Assembly (NCBI RefSeq): GCF_037392515.1
Contig: NC_090295.1
Location: 24,158,501-24,222,500 of the forward strand
Direction of reading: 5' to 3'
Length of the DNA: 64,000 bases
Source: Haliotis asinina
Lineage: Eukaryota > Mollusca > Gastropoda > Lepetellida > Haliotidae
Positions within the stretch are counted from its first letter, which is position 1, and every line of letters starts with the position of its first letter. The notes below the pieces were generated by a model. The model made no database searches. It saw only the letters and a list, made by a program, of their open reading frames with translations, and was not told the DNA's origin. This document shows positions 23,600 through 35,159 of the stretch, piece after piece. The position numbers and the translations under genes are program-made.

Positions 23600-24799
23600 T
23601 TAACGATATTTTGACATCATGATTAAGAAGATCATTGTGACCAGGAATGTCACGAGAAGAAACACTGAGAAGAAAATTCGGTCTAGAATTATTGCAACGT
23701 CCTTCCACAGTAGGGACCTCTCACGTTCTGGGTGTTCCTTCTCATCATAGTAAGCTCCAACGGTGTTGGTTGACTTTGGAGTGCAAGACGACCATTGGGT
23801 AAATAATTTCCACTCGCATGATCCAACTTTGTAATGCAGAACGACTACAACGTGTGTTGCGATGACGCTGACAGAGCTGATGCTGATGAGGATGGCTAAA
23901 TAGATACTGAAGAGACACGGGGATTCCGAATTCGACGGGAGTGTCGTGGAGGCCATGGTGGCATAGATCCCATAGGAAAGCAAGATGGAAAGTGACACTG
24001 ACATCTTTTCACCACATTCTGTTGGCATCCGGAACACCAAAAGGTTAAGGGCCGAGAGACAAACCACAGGCAGGATGCTTGTGACCACATGAAACATGTA
24101 CCTTCTTTCTAGATGAATGTAGGCAGACACCACAGGCTCAGTCAAATTAAGAGTAGTTGGGAGCATGGTTGTGACTACCGAACTACCTAAAATCTTCCAT
24201 TCGCTACTTCCTTTCTTCCTTAAAAAAGTAAAATCTATTTGACTTGTCATATTTGTTAGTTTGACACCATTTTGTGTCGATGCCCAGTTGACAAATGCCA
24301 AGTGACAAGTTTGAGAGTCAAAAGGAAATGAAGTGACGTCAATGTTGCACGTTACCGATGTCGATATGGGGACTCCCCAGCTCACATAGCCTGTATCAGT
24401 TACCTCGAGCCTCGAGTCACTGGGTCCAATAGGTCCCATGTTACTCAAAGAGTTTACGATAACAACTTCAGGTGTCCATATCTTCCCAGCTGGCATCCTC
24501 ATTGATGGTGGCCCTCTTTTGTCATTCCACTGAACGAAATCATCCTTCCAACCCATGTTGACATATCCGATAATAGTCAGGGTTTGGGCCTTCTCATCAA
24601 GCTGCCCAATGTACCCAAGACCAATCCCAATGTGAACAGATACTTTCGACTCTTTGTCACGAACTGGTCTGACGTTGACGTCATATCCATTTAAAAGGGC
24701 TTCACGAAGAAGGGTCTCGTTTGACCCTGCTCTACGGTCAACACAAAACACATAAGACGAAAAGGACACACACACTGTCAGCCACGACAGTCTCATCAT
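23600..24799 (-). CDS. Cys-loop ligand-gated ion channel subunit, copy B (intronless)
   Basis: Intact 399-aa paralogue with the same domain order as copy A. The signal peptide ends near FCVD, the Cys-loop is C151-C165, GEK starts TM2 at about 263, TM3-TM4 are close together, and no vicinal cysteines occur in loop C. By hand count B and C differ at 38 of 399 positions without gaps. Only one of those lies in residues 241-330 (TM1 end to TM3). Changes cluster at 121-150 (7), 211-240 (9) and 331-360 (9). B carries KRG at 94-96 where C and A have TTG, which removes an N-glycosylation option present in C (NNT). It probably forms a cation channel with other subunits; partners and ligand unknown. Confidence 0.92.
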   Translation of the reverse strand: MMRLSWLTVCVSFSSYVFCVDRRAGSNETLLREALLNGYDVNVRPVRDKESKVSVHIGIGLGYIGQLDEKAQTLTIIGYVNMGWKDDFVQWNDKRGPPSMRMPAGKIWTPEVVIVNSLSNMGPIGPSDSRLEVTDTGYVSWGVPISTSVTCNIDVTSFPFDSQTCHLAFVNWASTQNGVKLTNMTSQIDFTFLRKKGSSEWKILGSSVVTTMLPTTLNLTEPVVSAYIHLERRYMFHVVTSILPVVCLSALNLLVFRMPTECGEKMSVSLSILLSYGIYATMASTTLPSNSESPCLFSIYLAILISISSVSVIATHVVVVLHYKVGSCEWKLFTQWSSCTPKSTNTVGAYYDEKEHPERERSLLWKDVAIILDRIFFSVFLLVTFLVTMIFLIMMSKYR

Positions 24800-25180
24800 T
24801 CCGTCCTCTGAATAAATGAGTTGCTTTCTCAGATAACTTTCACGTACGAGTCAGGTGTTTTGCCGTATTACTATGGTAGTGCTTCCACACACAACAGAGG
24901 TGGTCTGATATCTCCAGTGGACCGGAAAACACTGCGGGATAATAATGCCAATTAAATTACAAAAATGCATTAAACTCTCAGACTACGGATACCAAAGCAC
25001 AGACTACTGATAATACCATACTTCTAAAACTGTCTGCTTTTAACCAAAAACAAATACTGCGATAATGAGTTTAAAGGAATGAATCAGTATGTGTAGTTAC
25101 TTGGTCTGGTAAGCAAACTGGTAGGTCGCCTAATGTGCATAATACCAACTACAATGGAAACAAAATGATTTTATGTAACC

Positions 25181-25390
25181 TTAACGAAAAACAAACAATG
25201 CGTTTAAAAGAGTGAATCGGAAAATGTACACAGTAATGTGCATTAGACCAACTAAAATGTAAACAGTCGTTTTCGACAGGCTGCCACGAACTGGTCTATA
25301 GTTGACGACATATCCATTTAGAAGGGTTTCACTTACAAGGGTCTTGTGAGACCCAGTTCTACAGTCATCACCCTGTGGTCTGAGCACACG
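25181..25390 (-). pseudogene. 5' fragment of a Cys-loop receptor gene
   Basis: Encodes only the extreme N-terminal part of the family: CRTGSHKTLVSETLLNGY, then VNYRPVRG, then VYILVGLMHI, which aligns with residues 22-65 of copy A. It then runs directly into spacer sequence. It lacks the Cys-loop and all membrane segments. It lies upstream of gene B and may be a remnant of an unequal exchange within the array. Confidence 0.75.
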
Positions 25391-25589
25391 TGTTGCTTAT
25401 TCTAAAACTTCCATATATGAGGCAAGAGTCTCGCCATATTACCTTGCCAAGGCTTGCAGAAACAACAGAGATGAGCTGATATCTCCAAATGAGTCTTAAA
25501 CCACTGTATGGCAGTTGTGCTAATCAACTTACAAAGTGCATTAAGCTCTCAGATTACTAATGACAAAGCACATACATCGACATACCTCA

Positions 25590-26629
25590 ATGTGTTGATT
25601 TTATGGATACTTTACCAAAGAACAAACAACGCGTCACTGCGTTTAAAAGAGTGAATCAGCAAATGTACACAGTTGATGTGATAGGCAAAATGGCATGTTT
25701 GACAAAGACAGCCTGAAACTCTCACCGATTTGCGGAAAACAGGAAGTAACTGATCAAACGAGAGCAATATACACACATAGGTTCCAAAGTCAAACACCAG
25801 CTTCAAAGGTTGCCTGGTCATGCAATTTCTGGAATGGATCTCAGTGAGGTATAGATCAATAAGATCCATAGTCATTTCAACCCATTTTAATCCAGACTAT
25901 ATTTACACGTGCTGAAAACTGAGATAGACATACATACTTGGACATACCTTGCAAATATTGCCGAAGGTCCAATGACTGAATAGCTTAGACCATCAAATCA
26001 CATAGTCTGTATCATTAACAAGAGGCTACATGGAGAGATAAAACACCCATTTCATTGTATAGTGATACCATCAGAGGAACATATATGAATATATTAAAGT
26101 GCTTCCACATCTTGGAATGTAAAAACGAGAGGTCTCTCCGGGAGCGAAGACAACTTATGCTGTAAATTTAAGCCACTAAAATGATACACTGTCTAGTATT
26201 CTAGAAAATACAAGTAAGGGATGTTAATCCAGAGCAAACCTTTTTCGAAATCTTTGCTATTATTGCTGTCCTGAATGACAATGCGTGCTGTAACTGTTGT
26301 ATTGCATGCTGTTTTGAGGATACCGAATTTACTTCATCGCTGCATACACATTTGCTGTAAACTGAAGTTCCAAATGCAAATACATAGCTACCTTCTGGGG
26401 TTTTAAGCTAAAGCAGTGAGAAAATGTCTTCATGTCAATATATTTTGAAATATGATAGGTGTCAATTGGCATCATATTATGACATAATATGAACAAGATA
26501 ATGTTTTATTATCCCGAAGAAAATGTGGTGTACAAGGTTAACGTTGAAACACATACAATACAACAAAAGATACACACACATGAAAAGACAGAAAGCCCCC
26601 ATACATATGTTAGGTATTGCTAAAATAGC
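25590..26629. repeat. Array spacer, copy B
   Basis: Matches 20590-21730 in the same orientation. It breaks off at 26629, where a 4.9 kb insertion begins. The last 50 bp (from ATGAAAAGAC to GCTAAAATAG) reappear at about 31527-31576, where the spacer resumes. Confidence 0.8.
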
Positions 26630-27394
26630 TTGCATGGTGAGAGACGGGATAATGTTCGTGAAGAGACTGGATGGCCAGGTATCGCTCATAATCAAAAGGC
26701 ATTAGTTTGACAAACTGATACATTCATTGAGGCTCAAAATACACCTGAAACTATCGCAGGGCTCTCAAGGATCAGTGGAGTTTACCGATGTGGATAGTGA
26801 GGAGGAAAACAGCATGTGAGTTGTTACATCGTACAACGTAACATCTTCTGTCCAGGTGGAATTTTGCCAGCACGTGTCTTATGTTTTGTAAACATAAGTA
26901 GACATTCATTGGCTGAATGAACAAACACGGATCATGTGACCCACAGCGATTGGTGACCTTATAGCCTGCATGTTAATTCACGTACGACGCTAACCAATCG
27001 GTGGACAGAACAAGCTGGTCCAGCGGGAGACGTGTCAAATCTAGTTCAACCGCACTGTAGACACGAAATGGATATTGCTTCTGATTTTCCGTATTTTGAA
27101 AAATGTGAAAATGTTCCTCAACATATATTATCACAAATATTGTGACAGTTCTGATTCACGTGTTTAGCAGAGATGTGCTTGACTTTCGTGGTTTTTTTTT
27201 TTTTTTTTGGTCACCTTCTCGTCTGTTCAACCAACTCGAAATGGTCATCTAGCTCAAATGAGCACCTGCAGTGTATACGAAGAGGCAGGTCTGCGGGCTC
27301 TTCATGTCAAGTTATTTCTAATTCACATTCTCTGTAAACCAATGAGAGCACGACGCTTGCTCTCTTTGTATCGCATTAGTTTCCCAGTCTCGGT
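26630..27394. other. 5' part of the insertion, unassigned
   Basis: Unique to this unit of the array. It may be the 5' region of the LINE that ends at 31525. It contains a T tract at 27192-27208. No coding homology recognised. Confidence 0.35.
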
Positions 27395-28000
27395 AAACTT
27401 AGTCTCAGTGTATTTCGTTACACTCCACCACTGAGTCTAACAAAACCTAGTAGAAGGTCGCGTCAGGTAACCTTTGAGCGACCAATGACTGTCCAATCAA
27501 ACGTGAGACGGTTAAACAGATTTAACCAGTCAGACAACGGCTACTATTCAGGGATCGGAGGGACTTTCAAAATATTCAGGTCACCGACACAGATCTCTCC
27601 ACAAACAAAAATATAACACAATTATTTGACCTGCAGTATATACGCTTTGGGGTTTCTGTTGACACGGTTACCATTAGCTAATATTTCCGCAAGATAACAT
27701 CCTTGAATATTGCCAAAAACACTATTTTTCGCGACTGTTTACTCACCGTTGTCATTGTTGTACGTATGCCGTGTGCACCAGCCGGAAGCAAGCGTACGCT
27801 AGATAGCATTCGGAATCGTTCGGGTACGAACCTTTTCGATATAAAAAGTTCAAAAGGTATGTGAGAATGTTCACATTCGCGATTTGGTAAGCTGCGTTCT
27901 GATTGGTCAATCTCAAAGGTTACCTGACGCAACCTCCCATGAGGTTTTGTTAGACTCAGTAGTGGAGTGTAACGAAAAGTACTGAGGATAAGTTAACTTA
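27395..28000. mobile_element. Fold-back / long-TIR non-autonomous element
   Basis: Arms of about 100 bp at 27398-27500 and 27895-27996 are inverted copies. On the plus strand the left reads TTTCGTTACACTCCACCACT then GAGTCTAACAAAACCT and GCGTCAGGTAACCTTTGAG. The right gives the same phrases in reverse complement, with a few changes. The centre has no transposase. It lies within the insertion and upstream of the LINE reading frame. The class is not assignable by eye. Confidence 0.6.
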
Positions 28001-28190
28001 GACTGATTAGTTTCCAGTTGATATATGCTGTTCTTGTTTGATCCATCTATGGTCAAGTCGGACGTGTCTTTGTCCCATCCCCCCAAAATGTCGGGATTCG
28101 TTTTTTGTGTTTTATTCTTATGTTCTTTTCTTACTATAAAAAATAATCTCTTACGAATAGGACATTCTACATGCCACGTGTTCTTTTTAT

Positions 28191-31100
28191 TTGACAACCA
28201 AAGGTAATCACATTCGGCTCTCCATCATGCTTTTGATTTGTTGTGAGGATGTTCACCCAAATCCGGAACCTACGCTGTTCAATCAGTCAAACTTGAACGT
28301 AGTCCATTTAAATGCACGCAGTCTAAGAGAAAAAGTTGATATTATAGGAATAGAATTCAAAGGCTGTGATGTAATTTGTATTATAGAAACCTGGTTGCAC
28401 TCAGGTATTTCTAATGATGATATTTTAATGCCAGGTTTTCACAAACCACTTAGAGAGGATAGATCCACAAGGGGAGGTGGGGTTGCTATTTACGCCAGTA
28501 AACACCTTCTTTGTAAACATATCATTCTATCTGCAGTGGAGCTAGAGGCACCCTGGGCGAAACTTTCAAGTAAAAATAAGAACCGTCTAGTTGGCACTTT
28601 CTATCGTTCTGATAAGAGCAATGCATATTGGGATTTAATTGACATGTTGATGGGTAATGCAGCAGACTTGGACTTCCACATGATTGTTGTAGGAGATTTT
28701 AATACTGACTATCTCACTTGTCATTAACAACGTACAGAGTATTTACAAGCAACTTAAGGCCTTAGACAAATTATATCTGAACCTACTAGGATCACGGAAC
28801 ACTCAAGAACATTAATTGATCTAATCTTTGTCTCAAACTATCATGTATGTTCTTCTGGTGTGACTGACCCTATGTGTAGTGACCATTGTCTTCGTTAGTT
28901 TGAAAAGCTGCAAACCACAAACCGCATGTTTCAAGAGAAAGAAAAACAATTATTCATTATTAGACTTGGGTGATTATTCTCTTATTTTGATCAGATTAAT
29001 TAGCAAGAAATGTTGGATATAACCGACATCGATTCTTTAGTGAACAAGTTTACAGATTTGTTATTACATACTTGCGATAGATTTATTCCAGATAAAACTG
29101 TGACAGTTAGAAACAGAGATAAACCATGGATGACAGCTGAAATACGAAAACTAATTCGTAAACGTAATCGCAAACATAAGATTGCCAAACGAAGAAATTC
29201 TTCCACTGACTGGGAATTGTTTAGGAATTTAAGAAATAAAGTAGTATCAGCTGTAAGGAAATCAAAAGAAATTATGTATTTTCAGAAATTAGACAATATT
29301 ATCAATGACATTTGTGATAGTAAGACATGGTGGCGTCTGATAAAACCTTATCGTAGATGAAAGGAAACATGTATATCATTTCCACCTACATCACATGAAA
29401 ATGTAATATACGACCATCCAGAATCAATTGCAAACATTTTAAATAATTTTTTGTAAATCTACTGATCCAGATCCGGATCGCTCCCTTCCTCTCCCAGTTA
29501 TGATAACACATAGTAGATTAGATTGTTCTGAGCTATCACAGAGCGATGTCCAAGACATATTGCTTTCTCTAAACACCAGCAAAGCTACTGGCCCTGACGG
29601 AACTGGAAATACCTTTCTGATGCTAAGTGCTATTAAATTACCATTTCCCCTGTGTGAGATTTTTAACAAATAGCTTCACGCAGCAGTTTTTCCTAGGATA
29701 AGGAAAAGGTATCAGTAATTCCTTTACACAAGAAGGTAAATTCAGTAAATGAATGTGGCAACTTTAGACCTGTCGCCCTTTTCAGTACCGTATCTAAAGG
29801 TTTCGAAAAGTGTGTTCATAAATACTTGTTCAGTTATTTAAGAGATAATAATGTCATTAGTACAATGCAATCCGGATTTATTCCTGGTGATTCTACAGCT
29901 TATCAGTTAATGGATTTGTTCAATTTTACTGCAAGTGCTATGGATAAAGGTAAAGAAGTAAGAGCAGTGTTCTGTGATATAAGTAAAGCATTTGACAAAG
30001 TATGGCTTAGGGGGCTTTTAAATAAATTACAGACATTTGGAATTAGTGGTAAATTGATAGAATGGCTAACTAGTTATCTAAGTAACAGAGTCCAGAAGGC
30101 ACTCATAAACGGATGTAACTCTAAATATATTCACGTGTTGGCAGGAGTTCCTCGGGGTTCAGTTTTATGGCCTCTATTATTCTTGACATATATTAATGAC
30201 CTTGTGGATAATATTGTTTGTAACATACGTCTTTTTGCTGATGGCACATCTTTGTATGCAATGATAGAGGATATTGTTTTAACAGCAAACAGTCTTAATG
30301 ACGAATTACAAAGAATATCAATATGGACGAATAAATGGCAAGTGAAATTCAACCCCGAAAAACGGAAACAATTCAATTTAGCAGAAAACGGATTGCCAGC
30401 CCCAAGCCCCCATTAGTTATGCAAGGGATTCCTATAAATGAAGTTGATGAACATAATCACTTAGGTCTTATATTTCAAAAGGTTGCTAATTGGGCTGCTC
30501 AAATTAACAGTATTGTTTCTAGATAAACTGCTTGAGAAGTTTGAAATATCGTTTATCACATAGGTCACTTCAGAATATGTACCAGTCTTTCATTCTGCCG
30601 TTATTTCATTATTACAGTCACGTTTGGGACAACTGCGCGTCTGCTCAGAATACCACTTTGGAAAAAAATACAGTTGAATGCATTAAGGACATTTTGAGGG
30701 GCAACAAGAGCCATAACAAACTATATGCAGAAACTAACTTTATTCCTCTTTTTGAGAGAAGACGTATACAAAAACTGAACCTCTTCCATAAAATGATAAA
30801 CGACAAAGCACCAGACTACTTATGTACTCTTGTCCCAGACAGCGGTTCGGCCAGTAATTCCTACAACTTAAGAGATTCACCAAACTTACAAAACATTCGC
30901 GTAAAAACAATTCTTTATTCAAGATCCTTTTTACCAAGTACCGTAGATCTTTGGAATGGTTTACCAAATGACGTTAAAAGGATACAATCCCCCAAAAACA
31001 TTTATTGAAAAAATAACCCCAAAGCCTGGATATACATTTGGATTTGATCTGAATTATGGAAGTCGATTTTGTCAAATTATTCACTGCAGGATTCGTTTAG

Positions 31101-31525
31101 GCTGTAGTGATTTGAACTATCATCAATTTGAAAGACATCTTTCAAACGATCCTTCCTGTTCCTCTGGCGCTCATCGTGAAGGTACCCAACACTATCTATT
31201 TATCTGTCCTAGTTACACTGTACTAAGAAATATGCAGAATTAATCTAGCCATCAATCTGTCTACCTCTTCGTCACTGCTTCTTGTTGATTTGATACTAAA
31301 ATATGTTTGATAATTATTAGCTCTAAGAAATATATTGGCTGCTTTTGTAACATTGACCATTAACTAGTTTCATGTGCATTTACCTTGTGGTTTGTCATGT
31401 GACTATCCTGTATTAGAACTTTGGTTTATTTACTTTTGTAAAGTGCGTTGGAGAGGCATTAACATAAGCTCCTAGCTTGTTTGCCAATCCACTCGTTTTT
31501 CAAGAATAAATATGTTTAAACCAAA
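28191..31525 (+). mobile_element. CR1/L2-like LINE, ORF2 broken
   Basis: Long but defective non-LTR retrotransposon. The N-terminal motif EDVHPNPEP (about 28245-28272) is followed by an APE endonuclease: NVVHLNARSLREK, CIIETWLHSG, VVGDFNTD, then a frame break at 28727. A linker domain (RDKPWMTAEIRKLIRKRNR) lies at 29010-29360. Reverse transcriptase runs about 29540-30420, with SKATGPDGTGN, FCDISKAFDKVW, GVPRGSVLWPLLF and FADG. The last is normally FADD, so a catalytic Asp is lost. A C-terminal domain (HCRIRLGCSDLNYH) ends at 31243. At least five stops or shifts occur. The 3' end is AAGAATAAATATGTTTAAAC, abutting array spacer. A second copy of a related family is at 37223-38668. Confidence 0.88.
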
Positions 31526-32620
31526 CATGAAAAGACAAAAAGCTCTCATACATATGTTAAGTATTGCTAAAATAGTTGGCAACACGCACAAAAAAAGGAT
31601 TAAAGATAAATGATGATTAGTCATAATATAGTTCACATTTAGACTGATAGACACGAAAGTTAAGCTAAGGAACACTGACACTAAAAGTATATCAATATAA
31701 CAGTTTGAAACAACTGACAAAGTATTCAAAAATCATTAACACACATTACAATAATTCATTTAAAACACTTATGCTTGTTGAGATGAAAGACTTTTGATCC
31801 CTGGTTGTTCTGAATATCGTCGTCAAGAAGAAAGAAGTTGAAATGCAGGAAAAGAGTACTGTCATTGGAGAGTTAAAAGGCTTTCTTTTCAATTTTCTAT
31901 TTGTAGGTAATGCCAATATCTTGCATTTTGAATCCAGACATTTTACTTGTTAACAATTTTGGAAACATTACATCGATTTTGACGAGACAGACTCCCATGA
32001 CAGCTGTACACACTGAACACTAAAATACTTTGACTAACGCAAGTAAGGTTGTGACAATCATAAATTGGGAGCAGGACAAAGGGTACACAGACAAAAGCCA
32101 TCTGGACAAATGCCGCCGGGGCAATTGCCACTTGGTTATTTGACCTTTATAGAGAGGACAAGTATCACCCTTATCGAAATCGGCAGTATCAAATCGAGAG
32201 TAAAGAGTGTTCAAGTTGTCAACAAATTCTAGAATGTCCGAAACGTTTATTTTAGCACGCTTCTTGTTTATCCCCAGTACATTTGTAACACCATTCCAAG
32301 GTCGACAAAGATCAGAGACCTTAAATTTTAGACTTGTATTGTCTATTATATTATCTCTTGCACATGATATCTACTTATCAACAACGTTTACCTTCGTCAT
32401 GTCACCAGTAGATTCATTTACAAATACAGTACAAAACACCAAAAATGTTCCAAAATCAATCTTGGGCATCACAACATCCATTGTTAGAAATCTGTCGAAA
32501 ATCCAAAAATTCTTGCACAGCTGAGAGATCTTACCAGGCCAGGATTAGCAGCGATATTTCCAAATAACGAAATCGTCTGGTCGTACATCATTCTTTCTGT
32601 CTAGTTGTATAGATTGAAGA
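31526..32620. repeat. Array spacer resumed (copy B continued, unit B-C)
   Basis: Collinear with 21677-22343 and then, after the missing 342 bp, with 22686-23120. It includes the LINE linker fragment at 32175-32330 (minus strand, NVLGINKKRAKINVSDILEF). This confirms a gene-spacer-gene duplication that was later interrupted by the insertion. Confidence 0.78.
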
Positions 32621-33119
32621 GCTTAATTGTCACGTGCCGTCTGGTTGACGTATACTAAACAGTTTTCACTTCCTTTTAATAAACATGGGACATAACCCAG
32701 CTGGCCTCATGGTTTCTTTGGAATAAGATATTACAGATGTAAATACCTGCCCAGGGAAAACGTTGCTTAGTATTTATTGTAGAAGGTATAATGTAGTGCT
32801 GAACACAATGTACAGTCACACAAATACAATGCATGAAGTCATTGAAATTTAAACCAGTGGCGGCTGTGGAAACAGTTTAAAGTGGAGTTAGCATCCAGTA
32901 AATCACTATGTTCTCCATGTTGAACACAACGATTCAAAGTAATAACAAAATGCCCACAATGACGTCACTGTTGATTGTTTCAACTTCCTTTCCCACCATT
33001 TCAGTGTATGTACTTATGTCCCCATTGTTAAACAAAAATACAGTTACCCCTAATTTTACTATCAATTTGAAAATAGCGGTGATAACCATCTATCGCTTTT
33101 AAGTGATCTTCCAATCATA

Positions 33120-34319
33120 TTAACGATATTTTGACATCATGATGAAGAAGATCATTGTGACCAGGAATGTCACGAGAAGAAACAATGAGAAGAAAATTCG
33201 GTCGAGAATTATTGCAACGTCCTTCCACAGTAGGGACTTCTCACGCTCTCGGTGGTCTTTCTCATTACAGTAAGCTCCAATGATGTTGGCTGACTTTGAA
33301 GTGCAAGACGACCATTGGGTAAATATTTTCCACTCGCATGACCCAACTTTGTAATGCAGGACGACTACAACGTGTGTTGCGATGACGCTGACAGAGCTGA
33401 TGCTGATGAGTATGGCTAAATAGATACTGAAGAGACACGGGGATTCCGAATTCGATGGGAGTGTCGTGGAGGCCATGGTGGCATAGATCCCATAGGAAAG
33501 TAAGATGGAAAGTGACAGTGACATCTTTTCACCACATTCTGTTGGCATCCGGAACACCAAAAGGTTAAGGGCCGAGAGACAAACCACAGGCAGGATGCTC
33601 GTGGCAACATGAAACATAAACCTTCTTTCTAGACGAATGTAGGCAAATACCATTTGCTCAGTCATACTAAGAGAAGTTGGGAGCATGGTTGCGACTACCG
33701 AACTACCTAAAATCTTCCATTCGCTACTTCCTTTCTTCCTTAAAAAGGTAAAATCTATTTGACTTGTCATATTTGTTAGTTTGACACCATTTTGTGTCGA
33801 TGCCCAGTTGACAAATGCCAAGTGACAAGTTTGAGAGTCAAAAGGAAATGAAGTGACGTCAACGTTGCATGTTAGTGATGTCGATATGGGGACTCCCCAG
33901 CTCACATTGCCTGTATAAGTTATCTCGAGCCTCGAGTCGCTGGATCCAAGAGGTCCTATGTTACTCAAAGAGTTTACGATAACAACTTCGGGTGTCCATA
34001 TCTTCCCAGCTGGCATCCTCATTGATGGTGGCCCTGTTGTGTTATTCCACTGAACGAAATCATCCTTCCAACCCATGGTGACATATCCGATAATATTCAG
34101 GGTTTGGGCCTTCTCATCAAGTTGCCCAATGTACCCAAGACCAATCCCAATGTGAACAGATACTTTCGACACTTTGTCACGAACTGGTCTGACGTTGACG
34201 TCATATCCATTTAAAAGGGCTTCACGTAGAAGGGTTTCATTTGACCCTGCTCTACGGTCAACACAAAACACATAAGACGAAAAGGACACATACACTGTCA
34301 GCCACGACAGTCTCATCAT
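33120..34319 (-). CDS. Cys-loop ligand-gated ion channel subunit, copy C (intronless)
   Basis: Intact 399-aa paralogue, about 90% identical to copy B by hand count and without indels. It has a signal peptide, N27 glycosylation site, WTPE at 108-111, Cys-loop C151-C165, GEKMSLSLSILLSYG in TM2, TM3 and TM4. As in A and B, no cysteine pair precedes TM1. Region 211-240, which corresponds to loop C and the pre-TM1 strand, differs from B at nine sites (for example SMTEQM against NLTEPV). The cytoplasmic loop 331-360 also differs at nine. Upstream sequence 34320-34690 is collinear with 24800-25170, so B and C share a promoter region. Confidence 0.92.
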   Translation of the reverse strand: MMRLSWLTVYVSFSSYVFCVDRRAGSNETLLREALLNGYDVNVRPVRDKVSKVSVHIGIGLGYIGQLDEKAQTLNIIGYVTMGWKDDFVQWNNTTGPPSMRMPAGKIWTPEVVIVNSLSNIGPLGSSDSRLEITYTGNVSWGVPISTSLTCNVDVTSFPFDSQTCHLAFVNWASTQNGVKLTNMTSQIDFTFLRKKGSSEWKILGSSVVATMLPTSLSMTEQMVFAYIRLERRFMFHVATSILPVVCLSALNLLVFRMPTECGEKMSLSLSILLSYGIYATMASTTLPSNSESPCLFSIYLAILISISSVSVIATHVVVVLHYKVGSCEWKIFTQWSSCTSKSANIIGAYCNEKDHREREKSLLWKDVAIILDRIFFSLFLLVTFLVTMIFFIMMSKYR

Positions 34320-34689
34320 TCCGTCCTCTGAATAAATGAGTTGCTTTCTCAGATAACTTCCACGTACGAGTCAGGTGTTTTGCCGTATTACTATGGTAGT
34401 GCTTCCACACAATAGAGAGGTGGTCTGATATCTCCACTGGACCGGAAAACACTGCGGGATAATAATGCCAATTAAATTACAAAAATGCATTAAACTCTCA
34501 GACTACGCATACCAAAGCACAGACTACTGATAATACCATACTTCGAAAAGTGTCTGCTTTTAACCAAGAACAAATACTGCGATAATGAGTTTAATGGAAT
34601 GAATCAGTATGTGTAGTTACTTGGTCTGGTAAGCAAACTGGTAGGTCGCCTAATGTACATTATACCAACTAAAATGTAAACAAAATGAT

Positions 34690-34920
34690 TCTATGTAACG
34701 TTAACAAAGAACAAAGAATGCCACAATGCGTTTAATAGAGTGAATCGGGAAATGTACACAGTTAATGTGATAAGCAAAATGGCATGTTTGACAAAGACAG
34801 CCTGAAACTGTCTCTAAGTGATCAAACGAGAGCAATATACACGCATAGGTTCCAAAGTGAAACACCTGCTTTCAAAAGTTGCCTTTTCAAGCAGTTTTAG
34901 GAATGGATCTCACTGAGAAA
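34690..34920. repeat. Array spacer, copy C (partial)
   Basis: Matches 20590-20880 and 25590-25880: AATGTACACAGTTAATGTGA, GACAAAGACAGCCTGAAACT and GATCAAACGAGAGCAATATA. It ends at about 34920, the outer boundary of the array. Confidence 0.75.
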
Positions 34921-35159
34921 TGAACAACATGAACGAACATGTTATTACCCGATTAATATCCAATGAGTCTGTATGTGATTTATCATACTATTATATATTT
35001 ATGTTATTGGATATTTTTGGCACATATCCAAGCAAATAGTGCTTGCTCAAGGCGCTGATATTTGTCTCTTTCGATCTTAACGTCACATTGTATTATCAAT
35101 CTCAACCCCTTGATACCACTAGGTGTTTCGAGTTAATTGTGGTTCTCTCATCCTGACGA

